Of a stretch of 64,000 nucleotides of DNA, positions 52,925 through 62,043 are shown in pieces. The position numbers were made by a program, and so were the translations under genes. How positions within the stretch are numbered: the stretch's first letter is position 1; every line of letters begins with the position of its first letter. A model generated the notes under the pieces. That model was not told the DNA's origin. It did not search any database and worked only from the letters and a program-made list of their open reading frames with translations. This stretch comes from an uncultured Bacilli bacterium (GTDB lineage: Bacteria; Bacillota_I; Bacilli_A; ML615J-28; CAG-313), in NCBI GenBank assembly GCA_934140285.1, contig CAKPBI010000009.1, positions 1-64,000 on the forward strand. The letters are read 5' to 3'.

Positions 52925-53764
52925 TTATCCTAATTCTTTATAAAATTTAACATCAATATCTACAACCTTATAAGAATGCATAAGGTCATCAATAATTAAG
53001 TAGTCAACTCCAAGTTTGGCGATGGCTCTTGCTTTTTTGGTGGTAATCTTCATTTTTACCCCTAGACTTTTTTTATTATCATTGATTGAAACGATTTCTT
53101 TAATTTCATCTTCACTCATATTACATAAAATGATTAAATCACATGTTGTTGCGATAGCCTCGAGAAATTCTTCTTTCGTTTCTACTTCAATTTCAGTAAT
53201 TAATTTATCTTTATTTTTACTATTTACAAGATTAAAAGCATTAGTTACACTGCCTGATGCGATAATATGGGGTCTTCTTATCGAGATGCAATCACCTAAA
53301 GTCATGTTATGATTTGTACCTCCCCCATGGATGACCGCTCTTTTTTCAAAAACTCTTAAGCCTGGAGTGGTATTTCTTGTATCAAGGACTTGGGTAGAAG
53401 TCCCTGCTAATTCTAACACAAACTGATTAGTGATGGTCGCAATCCCACTTAACCTTTCAATAAAATTAATTGCCACTTGTTCTGCTCTTAAGATATCTCG
53501 TAATGGTCCATACACACTCATAATTACCGTTCCGCGATTAACAAATGAACCATTGGGGCGGTGAATTGTTACTTGAAGGCGGTTGTTGGTTAATTTAAAG
53601 ACTTGTTGGGCAACATCAACCCCTGAAATAATACCTGAGGTGGATGCAACTAAATTAGCATTGACTTGTTTTCCTTTTTCAACAATCGATGTTGATGTAA
53701 TGTCACTATTATATCCATCTTCTTGAAGTGCATGGAGAATTATCTTTATTTCTTGTTCATTCAT
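52925..53764 (-). CDS. nadC: Quinolinate phosphoribosyltransferase (decarboxylating)
   Basis: 279 aa from the ATG at 53764; an upstream extension to 53902 crosses a terminator and lacks a ribosome site. EDGYNSDITS, VLDTRNTTPGLRVFEKRAVIHGG and NHNMTLGDCISIR are the PRPP- and quinolinate-site motifs. It makes nicotinate mononucleotide from quinolinate. nadA and nadB are not in the window, so it may use quinolinate from outside or serve beside PncB. It heads the nadC-pncB-pncA operon. Confidence 0.95.
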   Translation of the reverse strand: MNEQEIKIILHALQEDGYNSDITSTSIVEKGKQVNANLVASTSGIISGVDVAQQVFKLTNNRLQVTIHRPNGSFVNRGTVIMSVYGPLRDILRAEQVAINFIERLSGIATITNQFVLELAGTSTQVLDTRNTTPGLRVFEKRAVIHGGGTNHNMTLGDCISIRRPHIIASGSVTNAFNLVNSKNKDKLITEIEVETKEEFLEAIATTCDLIILCNMSEDEIKEIVSINDNKKSLGVKMKITTKKARAIAKLGVDYLIIDDLMHSYKVVDIDVKFYKELG

Positions 53765-53842
53765 AATGCATTCACCCTTTCTTTTTCTATTATACATTAT
53801 TTTAAGAAAAAATGATGTTTTTATGCGTTTTAATGTCAAAAA

Positions 53843-53869
53843 GACCAATAAATAGCTATTGGTCCTTTT
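53843..53869 (-). terminator. Terminator of the ABC transporter operon
   Basis: GACCAATA-N6-TATTGGTC stem; on the minus strand TTTTTG follows. It separates the transporter operon from nadC. Confidence 0.85.
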
Positions 53870-53873
53870 CTTA

Positions 53874-54899
53874 TTAATATAACACTTCTTTAACAATTTC
53901 ATTATTTACCAAGACTTTATATGGTGCAACCTTATCAAGTTCACTTGCCTCTTGCATGATCTCCATTAAGCGGTTAAATCCATCTTCTTCAAAATATGGA
54001 GTTTCACACCAAGCATTGATGTTACGATATCTTTCTACAACACTTTCTAAATCTTCCACACTAATATCTGGGAAAAACTTCTTCATCGAGGTTGCGACAA
54101 CACGATTAGGGTTGTTTTTAACAAATTGTTCACCTTTATAAATCGCGGCTACAAACTTTTTAAGCGTATCTTTGTTCTTTTTAAAGTAATTGATCGTTGT
54201 TGAATATGCCGTATATGGTACACTTCCTGCAAGTTCACCAATTGAACAAAGTAGATAAGCTTTACCAGCTTTTACTAGATCAGTCGCAGTCGGTTCAAAT
54301 AGCGTTACATAGTCACCGTTTCCCGCAAGAAATGATCCGGCCATTGCTCCAAAGGCTACATCGGTTCTTACGTTTACTTCATTTAAGGTAGGATCGACAT
54401 TATCTTTATTTTGACATACCGTTAAACCATTTTTCTTTAAGACATACTCAAGGGTCATTTCTGGTACGCCACCTTTTCTACCTCCTAGGACTGATTTTCC
54501 TTTTAACATAGTGATATTAAAATCTTTAATGTCCTCTCTACCAAATAAGAAACTTCCATCTGTACGCGTAAGTTGAGCAAAATTAACTAGATAATTACTT
54601 TGATCATTATTATATAAGTAGATTGTAGGTTCTGGTCCTTGAAGTCCAATTTCCACATCATTTGATAAAAGCGCTGATGTTACTTTATCTGCCCCGTTCG
54701 CATTAATTAATTCAATTTCAAGTCCTACTTCTTCAAAGAAACCTTGTTCAATAGCGACATACTGAGGGGCATAAAATACTGAGTGAGCTACTTCTGCCAC
54801 TTTAATTTTCTTTAGGTTGTTTTTCTCACAACCAATTAAACAAAAACACATTCCAAAACATAATAATACTGTAATGAAATAAAACTTTAATTTTTTCAT
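53874..54899 (-). CDS. ABC transporter substrate-binding lipoprotein, SsuA/THI5-like
   Basis: 341 aa. Signal peptide with lipobox CLIGC, Cys24. VFYAPQYVAIEQGFFEEVGL and the later LLSNDVEIGLQGPEPTIYLY are typical of the NMT1/THI5/SsuA group, which binds thiamine precursors, riboflavin precursors, or sulfonates. The ligand cannot be told from sequence. It is the last gene of a three-gene importer operon (ATPase, permease, binding protein). No TPP riboswitch is visible upstream. Confidence 0.9.
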   Translation of the reverse strand: MKKLKFYFITVLLCFGMCFCLIGCEKNNLKKIKVAEVAHSVFYAPQYVAIEQGFFEEVGLEIELINANGADKVTSALLSNDVEIGLQGPEPTIYLYNNDQSNYLVNFAQLTRTDGSFLFGREDIKDFNITMLKGKSVLGGRKGGVPEMTLEYVLKKNGLTVCQNKDNVDPTLNEVNVRTDVAFGAMAGSFLAGNGDYVTLFEPTATDLVKAGKAYLLCSIGELAGSVPYTAYSTTINYFKKNKDTLKKFVAAIYKGEQFVKNNPNRVVATSMKKFFPDISVEDLESVVERYRNINAWCETPYFEEDGFNRLMEIMQEASELDKVAPYKVLVNNEIVKEVLY

Positions 54900-54900
54900 T

Positions 54901-55686
54901 TTACCTTCCTCTTCCTTTTATTTTCTTTTCAATAATATTTACTGCTTCATACATAACAAAAGCAATAATTGCTAAGACTAAGACTCCCATCATCACAAGA
55001 TCCATTTTAAATACTTGTGAGCCATAGACTATTAAATAACCAATACCAGCTCTTGATACCACAAACTCTCCAACAATTACCCCAATCCAAGACATTCCAA
55101 TGTTAATTTTAACAATATTTATGATGTTTCCAAGATTACCAGGAAGAATAAGTTTGGTTAAGATTTGCCATTTACTCGCATTAAAGCTTCGCATCATCTT
55201 AATTTTGTCTTCTTCAATTTGGTTAAAGTATTGATATGCACTAATAATGGTAATGACAATTGAGATTGATACCGCAACCACAGTTATTCCCTTAATTCCC
55301 GTTCCTGCCCAAATAATTAGGATTGGAGCTAAGGCTGTCTTAGGTAAGGCATTTAATACGACCAAAAAAGGATCTAAGATTTTGGAAAGAAATTTATTCC
55401 ACCATAGTATTATAGCAATGATAATGCCAAGGATGGTACCAATGAGTAATCCAAGGATAGTTTCTAAGGTAGAAATTCCTACATGTTTCCATAGTTCACC
55501 ACTTACAAGATAGAATTTTAATAATTTTAAAATACTTGATGGAGAACTAAATAAAAAAGCATCAATTATATTATATTTTGATAAGACTTCCCACAAAACT
55601 ATTAATCCAATCAGTAAAGTAATCTGAATAGTAATTACCTTAATTTTTTCTTTTTTCTTCTTTATTAAATAGGGATTTTTATTCAT
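54901..55686 (-). CDS. ABC transporter permease, SsuC/ThiX type
   Basis: 261 aa with six membrane segments. ISTLETILGLLIGTILGIII and NALPKTALAPILIIWAGTGIKG (the EAA loop-like region near 115-135) are typical of SsuC/TauC permeases, and the end reads ALVVS-type GYLIVYGSQ. It overlaps the ATPase gene by 8 bp and is 1 bp before the binding-protein gene. It forms the channel of the importer. Confidence 0.93.
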   Translation of the reverse strand: MNKNPYLIKKKKEKIKVITIQITLLIGLIVLWEVLSKYNIIDAFLFSSPSSILKLLKFYLVSGELWKHVGISTLETILGLLIGTILGIIIAIILWWNKFLSKILDPFLVVLNALPKTALAPILIIWAGTGIKGITVVAVSISIVITIISAYQYFNQIEEDKIKMMRSFNASKWQILTKLILPGNLGNIINIVKINIGMSWIGVIVGEFVVSRAGIGYLIVYGSQVFKMDLVMMGVLVLAIIAFVMYEAVNIIEKKIKGRGR

Positions 55687-56422
55687 TTAACTCTCTCCAT
55701 ATTTCATCAAAGTACTTTTGAAATAATGGATTAGTACGTTTAAACATTGGGGTGGCCTTCTCATTTTCTTGGTCAACTATATCAATATGGTGAATTCTTT
55801 TGATGGTCGCAGGACGCTTTGATAGGACAATTACTCTATCAGCCATCGCAATAGCTTCTGATATATCATGAGTAACAAGAATTCCAGTTAAGTTTTCAGC
55901 TCTTATCATATTGTAAACATCATCACTAATCTTGATTCTAGTTTGATAATCGAGAGCGGAAAAAGGTTCATCTAAAAGGAGAATATTAGGTTTAGTTGAT
56001 AGAGTTCTAATTAAAGCAATTCGCTGTCGCATTCCTCCTGATAATTCATAAGGGTAGTTGTTTATAAATTCAAGAAGACCATACTTTTCTAACATCTTTC
56101 TTACATCTTCTTTTCTTTTGGGATCCTTCTCTTTCTTGATCTCTAAACCTAAGATAACGTTGTTCCATACTGTTCGCCAATCAAATAGTTGATCCCGCTG
56201 AAACATATAGCCAAGTTCCCCATTTACTTCGACTTTTCCCTCGCTTGGTGAAAGTAAACCTGAGATTAAATTTAAAATGGTTGATTTACCAGCTCCACTT
56301 GGACCAAGGATGGCGACTATTTCCCCGGCTGATACATCAAAATTAATGTTATCAAGTACTTTTAACTCACCAATTTCGGTATAAAAAGTTTTACTGAGAT
56401 TTTCTAATTTAAGTACTTTCAT
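55679..56422 (-). CDS. ABC transporter ATPase, SsuB/TauB type
   Basis: 247 aa. Walker A GPSGAGKST at 40-48, Q-loop YMFQRDQL, signature LSGGMRQRIAL, Walker B ILLLDEPFSALD, and an H-loop VTHDISEA. The MFQRDQLFDWRTVWNNV segment marks the nitrate/sulfonate/thiamine-precursor group. It is the first gene of the importer operon. The 128-bp gap to the divergent phosphatase gene holds both promoters. Confidence 0.95.
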   Translation of the reverse strand: MKVLKLENLSKTFYTEIGELKVLDNINFDVSAGEIVAILGPSGAGKSTILNLISGLLSPSEGKVEVNGELGYMFQRDQLFDWRTVWNNVILGLEIKKEKDPKRKEDVRKMLEKYGLLEFINNYPYELSGGMRQRIALIRTLSTKPNILLLDEPFSALDYQTRIKISDDVYNMIRAENLTGILVTHDISEAIAMADRVIVLSKRPATIKRIHHIDIVDQENEKATPMFKRTNPLFQKYFDEIWRELNE

Positions 56423-56550
56423 GATTCACCTCATTTCTTAGCTCACTTTATAATATTAAAAAAAGATAATTTGGTATAGGCTATAATCGTGTAAAGCCAC
56501 ATTTAACCAAAAATAATTAAATATGGTATAATAGATACGAGGTATTAATT

Positions 56551-57120
56551 ATGAAAACAACTATTTATCTTATTCGTCATGGTCAAACTAAATGGAATGA
56601 AGAACACAAAATTCAAGGTAGAATTGACATTCCTTTAAATGACTGTGGTATTGAACAAGTAACAACTACAGGGCATCGCTTAAAGGAAGCCAATCTTAAA
56701 TTTGATGTTTATCTATCAAGTCCCCTAATGAGAGCTAAAACTTCTTGTGAAATCATAAGAGATATAAATGGAGATAACGATAAACCGATTATCATTCACC
56801 AAGACTTGATTGAACGAGAATTTGGGGAGGCTGATGGCTTAACGATTACTGATGAGGTTTATGACAACATCTTAAAAAATAACTATCAAGGAATGGAATC
56901 ATCAAGTGCGATTAACATTCGTTCCACGACTGAACTTTCCAACCTTGTAAGAGAGTTTCCTGGTAAATGTATTCTAGTCGTTACCCATTCACATTTTATT
57001 AAAGGTATTTTTACCGTCTTAGATAAAAAAATCACCTTTAAATCTCTTTTATATAATGGTGGTATTTGTAAGATTACCTTTGATGATGATAAAATTATTG
57101 AATATGAGTTTAATATTTAA
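56551..57120 (+). CDS. Histidine phosphatase family protein
   Basis: 189 aa. LIRHGQTKWNEEHKIQGR (RHG catalytic motif at 8-10), SSPLMRAKTSCEII, the second acid-base region REFGEADGL, and VVTHSHFIKGI (second catalytic His). It belongs to the cofactor-dependent phosphoglycerate mutase/phosphatase group. The length and lack of a mutase insertion favour a phosphatase of broad specificity. It has a promoter with TATAAT at 56527. Confidence 0.9.
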   Translation: MKTTIYLIRHGQTKWNEEHKIQGRIDIPLNDCGIEQVTTTGHRLKEANLKFDVYLSSPLMRAKTSCEIIRDINGDNDKPIIIHQDLIEREFGEADGLTITDEVYDNILKNNYQGMESSSAINIRSTTELSNLVREFPGKCILVVTHSHFIKGIFTVLDKKITFKSLLYNGGICKITFDDDKIIEYEFNI

Positions 57121-57127
57121 AAATAAA

Positions 57128-57155
57128 AGGCCTGTTGAAATCAACAGGTCTTATT
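57128..57155. terminator. Bidirectional terminator between convergent genes
   Basis: GGCCTGTTGA-AA-TCAACAGGTC stem; T-rich tails lie on both strands. It ends the phosphatase gene and the P-type ATPase gene from the other side. Confidence 0.85.
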
Positions 57156-57163
57156 TCATTATG

Positions 57164-59686
57164 TTATTGTGATCTTTTTTCTTTCTTTACTTTATATTTA
57201 TTCTTATTATCTTCAATCTTTCTAGTTACAACCGTTATTAAGTGACTGATGGAAGTAATTAGAGTATATGATAATAATGAAAGAATAACCAATAATAGTA
57301 ATGGATTGGCGATAACATGGCCATCTGATACTTGGTAAAGCATTACAAAATGGAAGAATGAACTACGTAAATTAATACCAAAGATGGTTACATCAAACAT
57401 CGCAAGGACAGATAGGGTAATCATTAACGTAATACAAGTGATAAATAATACTACTTTCTTCCAATTAAATGGTTGACAAGCCACATATAATACCATAAAT
57501 ACGGTATAGGTTGCACAAAGGACAACTATTGTATTTAACTCTTGTCCATTAATTCCAAGAGGTTTTGATACAAGGTAAGCAATAACGATTTCAATGATAA
57601 TCGCAAGAGCCCCAGGTAGTGATTTCTTAATCGCATTAACTAAGAAGTTACCATGAATTGGGTTGTCATTAGGTTGTAACGAAATAAAGAATGATGGTAC
57701 CCCAATGGCTAAGAATTCAAGTAACAACAAGTCGGTATTATATACAATTGGGAATGTCGCAAGACCCTCAGGATGGAACTTACTGATAAAGCCAACAATT
57801 GTAAGGAAGGCTAAGATAATAATAAACAATGTCTTTACTAAGAATAGCATAGATGTACGTTGAATATTATTTATAACACGACGACCTTCACTAACAACTT
57901 GAGGAAGTGCCGAGAAGTTAGAATCTAGAAGGACAAGTTTCGCAACACTCTTAACAGCATCATTACCTGATGCCATCGCAATACTACAATCAGCTTCTTT
58001 TAGAGCTAAAATATCATTAACACCATCACCAGTCATCGCAACCGTATGTTTATGATCTTTTAATGATCTAACAATGATTTGTTTTTGATTTGGTTTAACA
58101 CGACCAAATACCGTGTATTCTAAGGCTGCTTGGTAAACTTCATCATCACTTAAGCCATCAAGACTAATGTAGTCATCAGCATTTCTAATACCAACACGAC
58201 GTGCAACTTCGGCTACGGTTACAGGATTATCACCAGATATGACTTTAACATCAACCCCATTTTCTCTAAAGTAACGAATAGTAGCAAAGGCTTCTTGACG
58301 AATTTGGTCTTCAATAAGAATTAAAGCAAGGAGCTTTACCCCTTTTTGAACTTTACCATTCTTTAATGGAAGGGGAGTATGAGCTAAAGCGATAACACGT
58401 AAGCCTTGGTTGGCATATTCATTAATCGTATCAGCATACTTTTCAAATCCTGCTTTTAAGACAAACTCGGGAGCTCCAAGAAGGAAAGTTCCCATCTCAA
58501 AAGTTACTGCACTAAACTTACGATCTGATGAAAAAGGTAAAACTTCAATTGCTTGATATTTTTCACTAAATCCAAAGTAGTTTTCAAGAGCCTTCGCTGT
58601 CATATTTGATTCTTTTAAGACATTATTCATTGTAGCAAGAATATCTTTAACGTTGAATTGAGGGTTCTTTTGATATTCCACATAACGAACCACACTCATC
58701 GTACCATCAGTTATGGTTCCGGTTTTATCAAGACATAAAACATCAACACGAGCAAGCATTTCAATACAATAGATATCTTGTACAAGGGTATTCTTTTTAG
58801 ATAGTCTTACAACGCCCACCGCAAGAGCAATGGTTGTCATTAAGTATAGTCCTTGAGGAATCATTCCGATTAAGGCTGTAGTTGTACTATTGATATTATA
58901 TTTAAATAGTTCTTTAAAGTTTGGATCATGAACATTAAAGTTTCCTCCAAAACCTCTTAAGAATAATAATAATCCAAATACTACCAAGATAACCGCAACC
59001 ACTTGTAAAAGCTTGTTTAAAGCTCCAATTATGCCGGCTTTTGGTTGTTTAAAGTTTTTAGCTTGAGCCGCAAGTTTTGCGATCGCATTATCATTACCAA
59101 CTCTTTCTACTTGAGCATAGCAATTACCAGAAACAACGAAACTACCAGAATATAAAGTTGAGCCTACTCCTTTTTTTACAGGAACAGATTCACCAGTTAG
59201 TTGTGATTCATTTACTTCTACTTCTCCTTCAATGATAATACTATCAGTCGTAATTTCACGTCCTGGAGTAAGGTACATTACATCATCTAAAACTACTTCA
59301 TTTACTTTTACTTCAACTTTTGTTTTTTCACGGATGACTGTAACCGTTGGCGCATTTAGTAGTTGTAATTTATCAATGGCCTTTTTAGAACGTATTTCTT
59401 GAATAGTTCCAATTAAAGTATTTAACGTAACCAACAATAAAAAAGTAAATTGTGATGGTTTAGCTTCAGCGATAATCAATAATATAGCAATAAAGATATA
59501 GATAATATTAAAGAAAGTAAATACATTCTTAACAATTATTCCCATATATCCTTTTTTATTAACATCTTCAGTTATATTTACAAGTCCTTGCTTGTTTCTT
59601 TCTTCAATTTGTTCTGAATTTAACCCTTGAGTATATTGAGGATTAAATCTTACGATTTCACTTTCTAAAAGTTTCTTTTTAGCCAT
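57164..59686 (-). CDS. P-type ATPase, CtpE-like
   Basis: 840 aa. The N-terminal GLNSEQIEERNKQGLVNITED, the actuator QLTGESVPVKKG, the phosphorylation motif DKTGTIT, and TGDGVNDILALKEADC are present. The ion-binding segment reads GMIPQGLYLMTTIALAVG, where most P2 ATPases have PEGLP. This PQGL form is that of the CtpE group (Ca2+ uptake in Mycobacterium). About ten membrane segments. It is not preceded by the Mn2+ riboswitch and differs from the 34271 ATPase, so the two pumps probably have different cargo or direction. Substrate is inference. Confidence 0.88.
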   Translation of the reverse strand: MAKKKLLESEIVRFNPQYTQGLNSEQIEERNKQGLVNITEDVNKKGYMGIIVKNVFTFFNIIYIFIAILLIIAEAKPSQFTFLLLVTLNTLIGTIQEIRSKKAIDKLQLLNAPTVTVIREKTKVEVKVNEVVLDDVMYLTPGREITTDSIIIEGEVEVNESQLTGESVPVKKGVGSTLYSGSFVVSGNCYAQVERVGNDNAIAKLAAQAKNFKQPKAGIIGALNKLLQVVAVILVVFGLLLFLRGFGGNFNVHDPNFKELFKYNINSTTTALIGMIPQGLYLMTTIALAVGVVRLSKKNTLVQDIYCIEMLARVDVLCLDKTGTITDGTMSVVRYVEYQKNPQFNVKDILATMNNVLKESNMTAKALENYFGFSEKYQAIEVLPFSSDRKFSAVTFEMGTFLLGAPEFVLKAGFEKYADTINEYANQGLRVIALAHTPLPLKNGKVQKGVKLLALILIEDQIRQEAFATIRYFRENGVDVKVISGDNPVTVAEVARRVGIRNADDYISLDGLSDDEVYQAALEYTVFGRVKPNQKQIIVRSLKDHKHTVAMTGDGVNDILALKEADCSIAMASGNDAVKSVAKLVLLDSNFSALPQVVSEGRRVINNIQRTSMLFLVKTLFIIILAFLTIVGFISKFHPEGLATFPIVYNTDLLLLEFLAIGVPSFFISLQPNDNPIHGNFLVNAIKKSLPGALAIIIEIVIAYLVSKPLGINGQELNTIVVLCATYTVFMVLYVACQPFNWKKVVLFITCITLMITLSVLAMFDVTIFGINLRSSFFHFVMLYQVSDGHVIANPLLLLVILSLLSYTLITSISHLITVVTRKIEDNKNKYKVKKEKRSQ

Positions 59687-59841
59687 TGAAATCCCTCCTT
59701 TAGTACATTTTCTTAAATTCTATTATACCACACTTTGAAGTTTTTTTAACCTAATATACTAATAATTTTAATTTTTACTCATTTATGGAACAAATAAAAA
59801 GAAAATATGATAAAATATTAGTAGTTAACTTGGAGGTAAAT

Positions 59842-60522
59842 ATGAAAAATAAAATAATTGGTGTTACACCCCGCATTAATAAAACGGATTCAGCAACCTT
59901 TGTTCGTGTTCATCGTAACTACATTGATAAATTAACTAAACTTGATTTAGTTCCTATCATCATTACTCCCGGATCAGACCTAAATACTGTCTTACCACTT
60001 TGTGATGGTTTCCTAATCATTGGTGGAGATGACTATGATCCCGTAATGTATAACGAAAACAACGATCAAAATGAATCAAAAGAAATAAATCCCGAGATGG
60101 ATAAACTAGATACTGACATCTTAAACTATGCGACCAAAAATAAAATCCCCGTAATGGGAATTTGTCGAGGTCATCAAGCCATGTCTGCTTGTTTCGGTAA
60201 AGCGTTATATCAAGATATTGAATCAAACCACTTAGAACATCCTCATGATGGAATCTACCATGAAGTAACCAAAGTAAATAATTTTGGTCTTGGAAAAGAA
60301 TTACCTGATAAATTCATCACCAACACTTACCATCATCAAGCAACTAAAGACCTACCTGATGGTTTTGTTGTCCTTTATAAAAACCATGATGTCATTGAAG
60401 CTATTGAACATGAAACGCTTCCAATCATCGCAACACAGTGGCATCCTGAAAGAATGGACACTAAAGAATCAGATATCATCTTTAACTATTTTAAAAAGTT
60501 AATCATGAATAATTCAAAATAA
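59842..60522 (+). CDS. Class I glutamine amidotransferase-like hydrolase, PuuD type
   Basis: 226 aa from the ATG at 59842, preceded by TTGGAGG; an ATG at 59785 has no ribosome site. GFLIIGGDDYDP, the nucleophile elbow MGICRGHQAM (Cys), and TQWHPERM (His-Glu) are those of gamma-glutamyl-GABA hydrolases. It cleaves gamma-glutamyl amides such as gamma-glutamyl-GABA in polyamine breakdown. No other puu gene is nearby. The hairpin behind it is split by an IS element. Confidence 0.92.
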   Translation: MKNKIIGVTPRINKTDSATFVRVHRNYIDKLTKLDLVPIIITPGSDLNTVLPLCDGFLIIGGDDYDPVMYNENNDQNESKEINPEMDKLDTDILNYATKNKIPVMGICRGHQAMSACFGKALYQDIESNHLEHPHDGIYHEVTKVNNFGLGKELPDKFITNTYHHQATKDLPDGFVVLYKNHDVIEAIEHETLPIIATQWHPERMDTKESDIIFNYFKKLIMNNSK

Positions 60523-60654
60523 ACAAAGAAAAAACATGTTTATATCTTAAAACAAAAAGAGTTATGCGTAAGTAATAATGGTTCTATAAATTCTTTTGTG
60601 ATTTTGTGATATTGTGATTTTGTGATAAAATTAAAATTCTTTTGTGAATAAAAA

Positions 60655-60690
60655 AGTGCTTAGTAACTAAAAATACTAAACACTTTTTTT
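60655..60690 (+). terminator. Terminator inside the IS, near the left end
   Basis: AGTGCTTAGTA and TACTAAACACT form a stem followed by seven T. It would stop outside transcription from entering the transposase gene. Confidence 0.8.
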
Positions 60691-60745
60691 ATAATTCATT
60701 TTTTTCTATAATAATATTGCAGTATTACTATAAGAAAGGCTTAAA

Positions 60746-60955
60746 ATGAACATAAAAGATTATACATTAAAATTACTAAATTTTCAAGAAAAAAATATAG
60801 TTATTAAAAAAGTTGAACTTGTAAACGATGTTTACTATGTCTATATTGATCAAATAAAAGATGTTAATTTGCCTTGTAATAAATGTGGTGGTTGTTCAAT
60901 TACTAATAATTTCAATTACACAAGAAAGATTAAACACACGCCTATAAACGGGTAG
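60746..60955 (+). pseudogene. ISL3-family transposase, N-terminal fragment
   Basis: 69 codons. The start MNIKDYTLKLLNFQEKNI and the first half of the zinc-binding motif, LPCNKCGG, match the N-terminus of ISL3 transposases. The frame stops at 60955 where the internal deletion joins it to the 3' end region. The complementary C-terminal fragment of a related element is at 21838-22248. Confidence 0.85.
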
Positions 60956-60981
60956 AGGTGCCTAAAATTGGCACCTCTTTT
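60955..60981 (+). terminator. Terminator inside the IS, near the right end
   Basis: GAGGTGCC-N7-GGCACCTC stem followed by TTTT. It overlaps the stop of the transposase fragment. Confidence 0.85.
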
Positions 60982-61103
60982 AATAAATTTTTTGTGATAA
61001 TTCCAAAAATCTTTTGTGATTAAATACAAAAATTTATCACAAAATCACAAAAGATTTTATAGAACCGTAATAATGCATAACTCTATATTAATTATCTAGT
61101 CCT

Positions 61104-61431
61104 TTATATAATTATTTGCCTATACACTACTTTTTTCTTTAATATTATTAGAGTATATAAAAATGAATAACTTAAAACCATAAATAATAAAAAGATTGCA
61201 AGAAAGAAATCTTTGTTATAAGTTTTAGCAAAAATAATAACTAACAATAAACCTATAAGATTTAAAGGAATCATAAAAGAAACATATACGCTTATTTGAT
61301 AAAAATCGTAATCCAGTAATAATATATTTTTGTTTCTATTCTTTTTTTTGTTTTTTATACATTTTTATAACAAATTGAATATGAAGTAATAAAATTACAA
61401 AAATAAATAAAATCATAAATATTTTAATCAT
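61104..61431 (-). pseudogene. Small membrane protein gene broken (or switched) at an A8 run
   Basis: An ATG at 61431 with AAAGGCG upstream gives MIKIFMILFIFVILLLHIQF and stops after about 31 codons at 61336. The run of eight A on the coding strand (61342-61349) lies just before the stop. In the shifted frame the reading continues for some 75 codons with two further membrane segments (VYVSFMIPLNLIGLLLVII, FFLAIFLLFMVLSYSFL) to a stop at 61104. One base less in the run would give a 108-aa protein with three membrane segments. It is the last of the small genes after the RHS gene. Slippage could make it phase-variable; it may also just be dead. Confidence 0.6.
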
Positions 61432-61446
61432 ATAATCGCCTTTCTA

Positions 61447-61548
61447 TCAAAAACTACTACCGATGATTTCCATAATTATATTTGGATAAACTCCTGAATA
61501 AATTGCTTCTATTGCTGATTTTTTTATTTTTGAAAAAGTTTTAAACAT
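61447..61548 (-). CDS. Possible 33-aa peptide
   Basis: ATG at 61548, 33 codons, stop TGA. The product starts MFKTFSKIKKSAIEAIYSGV and is amphipathic. It lies 4 bp after the stop of the 163-aa membrane protein gene, so it could be translated by coupling. No clear ribosome site of its own. Function unknown. Confidence 0.4.
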   Translation of the reverse strand: MFKTFSKIKKSAIEAIYSGVYPNIIMEIIGSSF

Positions 61549-61551
61549 AAT

Positions 61552-62043
61552 TTATTTTCTTTTATTGTTTTCTTTTTTTATAACTTGTTGTAGTTGCTTT
61601 AATTTCATTTTTTCATTTTTATTAAATTTTAATTCATTATAATCAACAATTTCCCACCATATAACAACAACAAGGAAGTAAACTATACTAATTCCTAAAA
61701 TGCATATCGCAATAATTGTAAATATTTCTCCCGGAATAATGTTTTTAATAACTCCATTAAAAAATATATCAACAAGTAGTAAAATCAAAGAAAGAATTGC
61801 TAATAGTAAGAACAAATAAAATGGTACAATTTTGAAATAATTACAAGGATAATATTTTTTATCTTTAAATTTAATAATTTTTCTAAAAATCGAATTATCC
61901 TTAACTCTGTATTTAAATTTTAATTTTGTAGAGATTGGTCTTCTTGTGTCAAGACACATAACAAATGTTACTAATAATATTACCCATATTATTCCAGTCA
62001 AACATATCAATTCCATCTTGTTCCTCCTAAAATTTCCAATCAA
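61552..62043 (-). CDS. Small membrane protein, candidate immunity protein of the RHS gene
   Basis: 163 aa, not recognised by family. Three hydrophobic segments: near 13-29 (LTGIIWVILLVTFVMCL), 71-93 and 105-127 (IIAICILGISIVYFLVVVIW). The end is a charged tail. It starts 17 bp before the RHS gene stop, so the two are translationally coupled. Immunity proteins of polymorphic toxins usually sit in this place, and a membrane immunity protein would fit a toxin domain with hydrophobic stretches. Inference from position. Confidence 0.6.
   Translation of the reverse strand: MIGNFRRNKMELICLTGIIWVILLVTFVMCLDTRRPISTKLKFKYRVKDNSIFRKIIKFKDKKYYPCNYFKIVPFYLFLLLAILSLILLLVDIFFNGVIKNIIPGEIFTIIAICILGISIVYFLVVVIWWEIVDYNELKFNKNEKMKLKQLQQVIKKENNKRK

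Larger units (their letters stand above)
60580..61066 (+). mobile_element. 487-bp internally deleted ISL3-type element with intact ends and 8-bp target duplication
   Basis: Terminal inverted repeats start GGTTCTATAAATTCTTTTGTG on the left (60580-60600) and nearly the same on the right. The target duplication GTAATAAT is exact at 60572-60579 and 61067-61074, as expected of ISL3 elements (8 bp). Inside are a terminator, the first 69 codons of a transposase, and a second terminator. The element cannot move alone but could be moved by a full-length relative. Confidence 0.88.
60560..61083 (+). terminator. Hairpin (likely terminator of the PuuD-like gene) interrupted by an insertion sequence
   Basis: GAGTTATGC at 60560-60568 and GCATAACTC at 61075-61083 are exact inverted arms. 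With the IS and one target copy removed the loop is 12 bases and the stem is intact. The native hairpin has no long T-run, so its role as a terminator is only likely. Confidence 0.6.

Noticed and set aside
53874..56550. TPP or other riboswitch for the SsuA/THI5-type importer
   Set aside because: The 128-bp upstream gap lacks the conserved TPP motifs and any long structured leader.
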